Assembly: GCA_037144355.1 (NCBI GenBank)
Contig: JBAWWY010000025.1
Location: 1 to 22,624, forward strand
Source of the DNA: JBAWWY01 sp037144355
GTDB lineage: Bacteria > Bacillota > Clostridia > Peptostreptococcales > Anaerovoracaceae
DNA: 22,624 nucleotides
Reading direction: 5' to 3'
The translations under genes and the position numbers were made by a program. A model generated the notes under the pieces. It saw nothing but the letters and a program-made list of their open reading frames with translations. It searched no databases and was not told where the DNA came from. The stretch's first letter is position 1. Every line of letters starts with the position of its first letter. Below are positions 17,141 to 22,624 of the stretch, in pieces.

Positions 17141-17210
17141 TTTACACCCTACCTAAATTTTTCGGTAGTGTATAAACAAAATTGTCTTTTCTCCACTACT
17201 CAACCCTTCT

Positions 17211-17240
17211 ATTATATCATACTCTTGTGCATTCTGTCCC
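17211..17240 (-). promoter_or_regulatory. Promoter of the glycosyltransferase gene
   Basis: On the minus strand, GGGACA at 17240-17235 and TGA-TATAAT ending at 17211 are separated by an 18-base spacer. It lies about 70 bases before the start codon. Confidence 0.7.
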
Positions 17241-17430
17241 ACTAATCATAGCGAATCCAATTCTGATTTTAAAATAGAATCAACACCAAGATATTTGTAT
17301 ACTCTTACTGCGCTTTGTTCTGTTTTCTATTGTAACTTAACTATTGTTCAATGAATTTGATATTTATAAATATATTATATCCATTTATTCTGAGAAAACT
17401 ATGAGAAAGTGATCTTTTTTACTTTAAAAC

Positions 17431-17460
17431 TGGACCTGCTTTGGGATGTAATGGTATAAT
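17431..17460 (+). promoter_or_regulatory. Promoter of the LTA-synthase-like gene
   Basis: TGGACC at 17431-17436 and TGG-TATAAT (17452-17460) are separated by an 18-base spacer. The extended -10 is perfect. It leaves a leader of about 58 bases. Confidence 0.7.
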
Positions 17461-17524
17461 ATTTTTTTCATTGGCATAAAGGCGATAGCAAAATTAACAT
17501 TCTAATCCGATAGAGGAGAATAAA

Positions 17525-19627
17525 TTGAAAAAGTTGATACCGTATATACAAAAGGGAAACATGAATTTCCTATCAAGATTTTCTTTATTTCTCATACCCC
17601 TTTTAATCCTCCTGGCTTTGCAGATGCTTTATGCTGGGAATTTTTACAGTCCCTTTATATGGATAATTTTTCACTTCAACCAATTTTTACTAAGTTATAT
17701 ACTAATGTTTGGAATATGCAATATATTTTATTTTCTGCCCCATAAGGCGTATTTGATCTGTTCTTGTGTCATCTTTGGAATTTTTTCTATTTTAGGATTT
17801 GTAAGCCGGCGAATATTTATCATAAGAGGAACCCCTGTGATTCCATCTGATTTTTCATTATTAAAAGATGCGATTGGAGTTTCGGCAGATTTTAAATACA
17901 TTTATTTATTAGTAGCCTTAATAATTATTATTATATTCATCTTAATATATTTAACCTATAGATTTACGCCTAGCGAAAAATATAAATGGCCTGTGAAAAC
18001 TACCGTGTTAATATTATCCACTACTTTATTAACAGTCTTTTACTTAAACTACTTTACAATTCAAAGCCATTTATCGATTCAGGCAATTAATTGGAGCCAG
18101 ACTATGAATTATAACGAAAACGGAATGCTGCTTGGTTTTATATTAGACGCGGAACTGGCTATATCGCCGGAACCTTCTAATTACAATGAAGGTGCTATTG
18201 ATCAAATCATTAAAACAAGTAAAGCCACTTATCAAGTTGATCCTGAATTCAAACCCAATATTATCATCGTGCAGAGCGAAGCATTCTGGGACCCGACCTT
18301 AATGGAAAATATATCGTTTAGCCAGGACCCTATTCCTTTTTTCCATTCACTTCAAAAATCTCAGACGAATGGTATAATGCTGTCTCCTGTTTTTGGCGGT
18401 GGTACTGTAAATACTGAGTTTGAAGCCTTGACAGGATTTACGACGCAATTTTTTCAGAACGGCGCAATGGCTTATTCCTCTGATGTCAACAGGCCTATTG
18501 AGGCACTACCTGTCATTCTCCAAAGACAGGGTTATGCTTCAACAGCAATTCACACCTATGATGCTTGGTTTTACGGCCGCAACAGTGTATTTAAGAATTT
18601 TGGTTTTGATAAGTTTATCAGTAAAGAATTCTTTGACAGCCCAGAATATTCCGGGATATATAATAATGGACAATATATTCGTGATACTGAGTTGACTAGG
18701 AAAATTTTAGATCAAGTTAGGGAAACGGCCAAACCTGATTTCATTTATGCTATTTCCATGGAAAATCATGGACCGTATTTCAGCAGCAAGAATCCGAATG
18801 ACAAAATAAAAGTAAGCGGTAGCAATTTAAGCCCCGATTCTCAGGCTATACTTGAGAACTTCACCAACAGCGTTTCTGACGTGGATCAATCGCTTAAACT
18901 GTTGATTAACAGTTTAAGCCAGATTAGCGAACCTACGGAAGTGATTTTTTATGGTGATCATCTTCCTTTGCTTGGAGACAATTACAGCGTTTATAAGGAA
19001 GCGGGCTTTATTAACCGTGATGAATCCTATCAAGATTATTTAAAACTCCATAGTGTTCCTTTTGTTACCTGGAATAATTTCTCCACTGCAAAGAAAAATT
19101 TGAGGTTATCTTCAGATTTTATAGGGACCTACGCTTTAGAACTTGCGAAAAAATCAGGCAGCCCGATGACGGATTTTCTGTCAAATCTTATGAAGGATCA
19201 AATGGATATTGTTACCAATCAACAATTTCAAAATCAGGAAAAAATAACGCCAAATGAATTGAACGAGTACAATCTTCTACAATATGACTTGCTAAAAGGG
19301 AAAGGGTATACTTATAATCTGATACCAGATAATAAACCTTCCCAAAATTCCGGCTATATCCTAGGAGATGGGATGGTTAAAATAGCAAACGTAGCTGCAA
19401 CAGATGGTCTCCTAACAATCCAGGGTACATATTTCGTAGAAAATGACAAAGTCTATATTGATGGCAAAGTGACGGAAACAAAATTTATCAATTCAAACAC
19501 TTTAACAGTCAATCTGCCTGCAAATTATAAAAGTAAGACGTCAGTATTAAATATTCAAGTTAAGTTAGCAGACAGTATGAAAAAGGTAATCTCAGCATCC
19601 AATGTTTATCAATTGTCAGGTAATTAA
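17525..19627 (+). CDS. LTA synthase-like sulfatase-fold enzyme with C-terminal TIG-like domain
   Basis: A 700-residue membrane protein starting at TTG, with GAGGAG six bases upstream. Five hydrophobic segments (residues 20-175) precede an extracellular alkaline-phosphatase/sulfatase domain of the LtaS type. Metal-site residues can be assigned as Glu252 in VQSEAF, catalytic Thr294 in GGGTVNTEF, His415 in ENHGPY and Asp478-His479 in YGDHLP. LtaS enzymes transfer glycerol phosphate from phosphatidylglycerol to build lipoteichoic acid; paralogues prime chains or add phosphoglycerol or phosphoethanolamine to glycans. Unlike LtaS, about 85 extra residues (616-697) form a beta-rich segment like an IPT/TIG domain. 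It is divergent from a membrane glycosyltransferase, so it may decorate that enzyme's product. Confidence 0.88.
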   Translation: MKKLIPYIQKGNMNFLSRFSLFLIPLLILLALQMLYAGNFYSPFIWIIFHFNQFLLSYILMFGICNIFYFLPHKAYLICSCVIFGIFSILGFVSRRIFIIRGTPVIPSDFSLLKDAIGVSADFKYIYLLVALIIIIIFILIYLTYRFTPSEKYKWPVKTTVLILSTTLLTVFYLNYFTIQSHLSIQAINWSQTMNYNENGMLLGFILDAELAISPEPSNYNEGAIDQIIKTSKATYQVDPEFKPNIIIVQSEAFWDPTLMENISFSQDPIPFFHSLQKSQTNGIMLSPVFGGGTVNTEFEALTGFTTQFFQNGAMAYSSDVNRPIEALPVILQRQGYASTAIHTYDAWFYGRNSVFKNFGFDKFISKEFFDSPEYSGIYNNGQYIRDTELTRKILDQVRETAKPDFIYAISMENHGPYFSSKNPNDKIKVSGSNLSPDSQAILENFTNSVSDVDQSLKLLINSLSQISEPTEVIFYGDHLPLLGDNYSVYKEAGFINRDESYQDYLKLHSVPFVTWNNFSTAKKNLRLSSDFIGTYALELAKKSGSPMTDFLSNLMKDQMDIVTNQQFQNQEKITPNELNEYNLLQYDLLKGKGYTYNLIPDNKPSQNSGYILGDGMVKIANVAATDGLLTIQGTYFVENDKVYIDGKVTETKFINSNTLTVNLPANYKSKTSVLNIQVKLADSMKKVISASNVYQLSGN

Positions 19628-19657
19628 TCCCGACTTTTTATGATGCCTAACCACAAA

Positions 19658-19864
19658 CTATTCAATGTTTATTTCTTTTATGTTGCTGCTCTCTTTTGTA
19701 TTTTTCATATTGCCAGACACATTATTTTGTTCATTTAAGGCTTCTAAAACATAATGCCCAATCTCACGCAACTGTTTCTCTTCCTTTTCTGGTAAACGAG
19801 CTATAAAGGAATCTGCCAGATCCAATTTAATTTTTACCAATCTCTTTATCAAATCTTCATTCAT
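19658..19864 (-). CDS. Small acidic protein of unknown function, last gene of the arsA operon
   Basis: A 68-residue soluble protein, MNEDLIKRLVKIKLDLADS at the start, with a probably helical first half and a polar, low-complexity, Asn/Ser-rich tail. I do not recognise a family. Its ATG at 19864 overlaps the arsA stop by eight bases (ATGAATGA), a pattern of translational coupling, and a GGTGAG-type site precedes it. A GTG at 19876 is a weaker alternative. The tight overlap is the main reason for calling it a real gene, and it suggests a role alongside the ArsA-like ATPase, perhaps as a partner or regulator. It converges on the LTA-synthase-like gene, with 30 bases between stops. Confidence 0.6.
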   Translation of the reverse strand: MNEDLIKRLVKIKLDLADSFIARLPEKEEKQLREIGHYVLEALNEQNNVSGNMKNTKESSNIKEINIE

Positions 19865-21032
19865 TCTTCTCACCACCGAACCAAATTTTTAAGCTATTTT
19901 CTTCGAATTTTGCTCTTGTGATTGAGTAACTCAACAATGTATGCGGTAGGGTTATATTCCTTTTAATGCTTCCCACCTTTATGATCAATTCGTCGCCTTT
20001 CTGATTCAGGGAAAGATCTTGTTTTTCAACAAACGGCATTTCTATTGTAAGTACATAATCATCGCCTATCTTTTCAATGGCCTGAGGTCTTCCACTATAT
20101 TTGATTTCCTCTGGTCTTTCCCCTTTGAATACTCCGTCAGCCATACGAGTAAGCATTTCCATACCCACTACTTCGGTTTCAAAAAGTGGTGCATAGTAAA
20201 TTGGCACAGGAGAAAAGCTATCAATAATATCACTAATATATTTCTTCTGAATATCTTTCCAAACAGAGAAATAACTATCTGTAACACTATCTGGAATTAT
20301 TCGGTTTACAACAACGGCATCCACATTGAAATTATAAATATTCAAATAAGTATAACTACGCTGTGATTCCTTAATTACCATTTTCTCTGGGTTAACCACG
20401 ATACGTATGCTAGTGGTGTTGCGGTCCGAAAACAATTGCTTCATTTCGTCCAGATTATAATACATTTTATCTATTTCGTTCATTACTTGGGTAGATGGCA
20501 TCGGAATGCCAAGAAGCGGTTCTACAATTGGTCCTATATACTTAATGGCCTTTTTCTTAATTGGAAATAGCTTTTCCATCCACCATCGAAACATCTCTGG
20601 AAAACTAAGTAAAGCTAGAGTTTCACCGGTTGGCGCACAATCAATGACAATTAAATCGAATTTATCTTCCTTGTAATATTTCAGAATACGCAGTAGGCTT
20701 AGCAGTTCTTCCATACCAGGGAAAACGGTCAGCTCCTGGGTAGTGATATCCTTGACTGTCTTTGAGGTAAATAACTCTGTCAAGTATTGCTGTACCTTAC
20801 CCCACCCTTCTTCAATCTCATGTATTGAGTCAATTTCTTGTGCCCACAGATTGTCCGCGATTTCAACCGGTTCAAAGGTCAACTTTATATCTAATGAGTC
20901 TCCGAGGCTGTGAGCAGGGTCTGTGCTTACAACTAATGTTTTCAATCCGAGCTGGGCACATTTTACTGCTGTTGCTGCGGCAATACTGGTTTTGCCGACG
21001 CCCCCTTTTCCTGTGTAAAGTATGATTCTCAT
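19857..21032 (-). CDS. ArsA/GET3-family ATPase with C-terminal Hsp20-like domain
   Basis: A 391-residue cytoplasmic ATPase of the ArsA/GET3 class. It has the deviant Walker A GKGGVGKTS (8-16), switch-I-like STDPAHSLGDSLD and the family motif DCAPTGETLALL. The last 65 residues (DDYVLTIEMPFVEKQDLSL onward) match the small Hsp20-like domain appended to many bacterial ArsA-like proteins. Classical ArsA powers arsenite export, but no arsenic pump or cysteine-rich metal site is visible, so a targeting or chaperone-type role is as likely. AGGAGG lies before the ATG. It follows marR by 74 bases and overlaps the small downstream gene. Confidence 0.9.
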   Translation of the reverse strand: MRIILYTGKGGVGKTSIAAATAVKCAQLGLKTLVVSTDPAHSLGDSLDIKLTFEPVEIADNLWAQEIDSIHEIEEGWGKVQQYLTELFTSKTVKDITTQELTVFPGMEELLSLLRILKYYKEDKFDLIVIDCAPTGETLALLSFPEMFRWWMEKLFPIKKKAIKYIGPIVEPLLGIPMPSTQVMNEIDKMYYNLDEMKQLFSDRNTTSIRIVVNPEKMVIKESQRSYTYLNIYNFNVDAVVVNRIIPDSVTDSYFSVWKDIQKKYISDIIDSFSPVPIYYAPLFETEVVGMEMLTRMADGVFKGERPEEIKYSGRPQAIEKIGDDYVLTIEMPFVEKQDLSLNQKGDELIIKVGSIKRNITLPHTLLSYSITRAKFEENSLKIWFGGEKNE

Positions 21033-21106
21033 ATCTAATCCTCCTATATGTTTTTATTTCATTGTGCGAATACTTCGTATTGCGAAATATATGCTAAATT
21101 TTTTTC

Positions 21107-21592
21107 CTATTCAATTATAATATTTCTAACGTCCGAATCATTTTTCATTTCGCCATTAGTAGATTTTCTATGTGTTTGGAGAGTTTTAAAAATCTTGAGA
21201 ATAATCTGCACCAAAAACCTCTGTTCTTCATCTGTTAAATCTTCCAATACCATGGAGGTGTACTGAGATATCAACTCCTTTAATTCTGTTGAAAGACTAA
21301 TTCCCTTATCTGTTAGCTTAAGAACAACAACCCTTCTGTCCTCTTCGGAACGTTCGCGTTTCAAATATTGATTCCGGACCAACCTATCTACAATACCCGT
21401 TGCAGTACTCATTGGAGCACCTATTGTTTCAGCCAATTCGGTCATTGTGATTTCTTCTCTTCGATCAAGTTGCAAAATTGTAAAAAGTTCAGATTTAGAA
21501 AACTTCATATCAAGATTAAGCCATTCTTCTGGGAAAAATAGCTTCTTAAAATTGTTAGTAATTAGTTCTAAAAAATCATTATTAGCAATCAT
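21107..21592 (-). CDS. MarR-family transcriptional regulator
   Basis: A 161-residue winged-helix DNA-binding protein. The recognition region reads MTELAETIGAPMSTATGIVDRLVRNQYL and is followed by the wing motif RSEEDRRVVVLKLTDKG, typical of MarR. The ATG at 21592 has GGAG nine bases upstream; an in-frame TTG at 21649 lacks a ribosome binding site and lies within the promoter. Its own leader carries a perfect six-base dyad over the ribosome binding site, suitable for autoregulation. It is the first gene of a minus-strand unit with arsA and the small ORF, so it probably controls them. The ligand is unknown. Confidence 0.9.
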   Translation of the reverse strand: MIANNDFLELITNNFKKLFFPEEWLNLDMKFSKSELFTILQLDRREEITMTELAETIGAPMSTATGIVDRLVRNQYLKRERSEEDRRVVVLKLTDKGISLSTELKELISQYTSMVLEDLTDEEQRFLVQIILKIFKTLQTHRKSTNGEMKNDSDVRNIIIE

Positions 21593-21594
21593 TA

Positions 21595-21609
21595 ATTCGG
21601 TCTCCGAAT
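21595..21609. promoter_or_regulatory. Dyad ATTCGG-N3-CCGAAT over the marR ribosome binding site
   Basis: A perfect six-base inverted repeat with a three-base centre contains the GGAG that serves marR. It could be the MarR operator or an RNA hairpin that limits marR translation. Neither role is proven. Confidence 0.45.
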
Positions 21610-21636
21610 ATTTTGTTATACGATATATTATAATTA

Positions 21637-21665
21637 TATATACACCCAAGGGAGGATAATGTCAA
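21637..21665 (-). promoter_or_regulatory. Promoter of the marR-arsA operon
   Basis: On the minus strand a perfect TTGACA at 21665-21660 and TATATA at 21642-21637 are separated by 17 bases. It starts directly beside the end of the guaA remnant. Confidence 0.7.
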
Positions 21666-22006
21666 GCCATGATAGTTCGATTATATTACTCGGCGGCTTC
21701 GAGGTGATGTCATAAACGATACGATTGACACCTTTGAGCTCGTTTACGATTCTGCTGAGCCTTTGATATCAACGTTTCTAAAAAACTGCTTTTGAACTGT
21801 CTTAGATTTTTGCAAACAACCGTGTTAGAAGTTGTTCGTATTTTTATGAAGTATATCATTACCGTTACAATTGAATCAATGCCCTTTTAGTATAACAATT
21901 ATCAGAATATGGTTTTGGTTTGTCTAAGTATGAGTCAATTGCTCAATTTAACCTTAAGACCAAAAATCTATTCAGAAAATCGCAGAATTACCCTTTGACT
22001 GCTCTG
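21666..22006. other. Gene-poor stretch between marR promoter and lipoprotein gene
   Basis: Apart from the guaA tail (21673-21756), this 341-base region is AT-rich and has no open frame or RNA I recognise. No clear terminator for the lipoprotein gene was found; a weak TTGAC-GTCAA stem near 21992-22007 lacks a T run. Confidence 0.55.
21673..21756 (-). pseudogene. guaA: Remnant of the 3' end of guaA (GMP synthase)
   Basis: Twenty-eight minus-strand codons read S-RIVNELKGVNRIVYDITSKPPS-NIIEL, which closely matches the invariant C terminus of GMP synthase (usually NRIVNEVxGVNRVVYDITSKPPxTIEWE). Upstream of 21756 the similarity stops abruptly; the same frame meets a stop codon five codons earlier. 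There is no start codon, and the final IEWE-stop is altered. It is therefore not a working gene. It may be the displaced tail left when an island inserted at guaA, or a scar of deletion or gene loss. Confidence 0.75.
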
Positions 22007-22609
22007 TCAATTCACTTGAAGGCTATTCATTACATCTTGGAGGTTCTTTAAGTCCAAGTCCATCTTATCAGTGCTAGCCCAGCCGATTATCTCGTAAAAG
22101 TTGTTAGCATCCGCCACTACACTGATTAAATAAACTTCAGCTACTCGATTCCCTATATTCTTTGCATTCATCTGAACCGTTACTCCACTTAAGTTACCAA
22201 TTGTAATATCTGAACCTTGTTTCCAACTAATATTATAAAGTATTTTTTCGAAATCCGAATGAGCTGCTGTTAAAAAATCATTGGCTGACAAATCAGCAGC
22301 ATAATTCGATTTAGATTTTTTAAGAACGACCACGTAATAATCGATGCCCGAAAGTCCGATGTCACATCCATCCCATAATTTGTTGTCTGAACTCCATCCT
22401 TCTGGCGCAGAGATAGACATGCTGCCGTCGCTGCTTTTTACTGTAATGCTGGACGTTTCACTTGGCGAGGATGACACAGATGCAGGAGATGGATTTTTTA
22501 CCGTGGATGATTGCCCCCCATTATTACTGCAACCAGAAAGAGTAAGCATAATAAACAAAAGTAGCATTACTACAAATGTTGTTTGAATTACTCTCTTTTC
22601 ATATCTCAT
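22007..22609 (-). CDS. Putative lipoprotein of unknown function
   Basis: A 200-residue secreted lipoprotein with an N-terminal positively charged segment, a hydrophobic core and lipobox LSGC (Cys27). A Ser/Pro-rich linker (about 30-55) leads to a globular domain starting ITVKSSDGSMSISAPEGW, with a strand pattern resembling PsbP-like or DUF1795-like folds (WKQGSDITIGNLSGVTVQMNA). I cannot name a function. AGGAGG lies nine bases before the ATG at the very right edge of the window, so upstream neighbours are unseen. It is transcribed towards the guaA remnant. Confidence 0.78.
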   Translation of the reverse strand: MRYEKRVIQTTFVVMLLLFIMLTLSGCSNNGGQSSTVKNPSPASVSSSPSETSSITVKSSDGSMSISAPEGWSSDNKLWDGCDIGLSGIDYYVVVLKKSKSNYAADLSANDFLTAAHSDFEKILYNISWKQGSDITIGNLSGVTVQMNAKNIGNRVAEVYLISVVADANNFYEIIGWASTDKMDLDLKNLQDVMNSLQVN

Positions 22610-22624
22610 ATAATCATACCTCCT

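Larger units (their letters stand above)
17141..17524. other. Divergent intergenic region with two extended -10 promoters
   Basis: This 384-base region separates the glycosyltransferase and LTA-synthase-like genes. It contains one promoter for each direction, both with a TGn-TATAAT element and an 18-base spacer, and a possible hairpin over the glycosyltransferase start. The central part (about 17245-17430) is AT-rich, and I recognise no gene or RNA in it. Confidence 0.65.

Noticed and set aside
1..22624. CRISPR arrays, tRNA or rRNA genes, insertion sequences
   Set aside because: No regularly spaced repeats, RNA gene signatures or transposase genes were seen by eye.

Overview
AT-rich chromosomal DNA from a low-GC Gram-positive anaerobe, most likely a member of the Clostridia. 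The basis is strong AGGAGG-type ribosome binding sites, several TTG/ATG start choices, a lipoteichoic-acid-synthase-type enzyme, lipoproteins with clostridial lipoboxes, and several Fe-S or flavin redox proteins typical of strict anaerobes. No rRNA, tRNA, CRISPR array or insertion sequence was recognised.

Layout, left to right. (1) 1-1821, minus: an operon for a DUF1461-like membrane protein, a DJ-1/PfpI-family protein and an MFS transporter cut by the window edge. (2) 1923-3115, plus: a ThiF/MoeB-type E1-like adenylyltransferase followed by MogA, a molybdenum/tungsten cofactor pair. (3) 3135-4049, minus: an EamA/DMT permease. (4) 9482-4181, minus: a purine salvage and uptake operon, xpt then a BMP-family lipoprotein, then a double ABC ATPase and two permeases, closed by a strong hairpin terminator. 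Two matched dyads of the form GTTYGC-N6-GCGAAC lie upstream of the xpt promoter. (5) 9727-14185: redox genes (a COG2509-type FAD dehydrogenase, a DUF362/ferredoxin protein, a divergent NapH-like membrane polyferredoxin) with a compact subtilisin-like protease among them. (6) 14195-15370, minus: a four-domain ribosomal protein S1 homologue. (7) 15713-19627: a membrane glycosyltransferase and an LTA-synthase-like enzyme, transcribed divergently from promoters with extended -10 elements. (8) 19658-21592, minus: MarR regulator, ArsA-like ATPase with an Hsp20-like tail, and a small overlapping ORF. (9) 21593-22624: a gene-poor stretch holding a remnant of the 3' end of guaA (GMP synthase), then a lipoprotein gene.

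The clearest functional unit is the purine operon: BMP-family transporters of this type carry nucleosides, and xanthine phosphoribosyltransferase returns free xanthine to the nucleotide pool. Its leader is too short for a purine riboswitch, so control probably lies in the upstream dyads. The most unexpected element is the guaA tail at 21673-21756. It has no guaA body in the window, and the 3' end of guaA is a known insertion site for genomic islands, so it may mark an island boundary.
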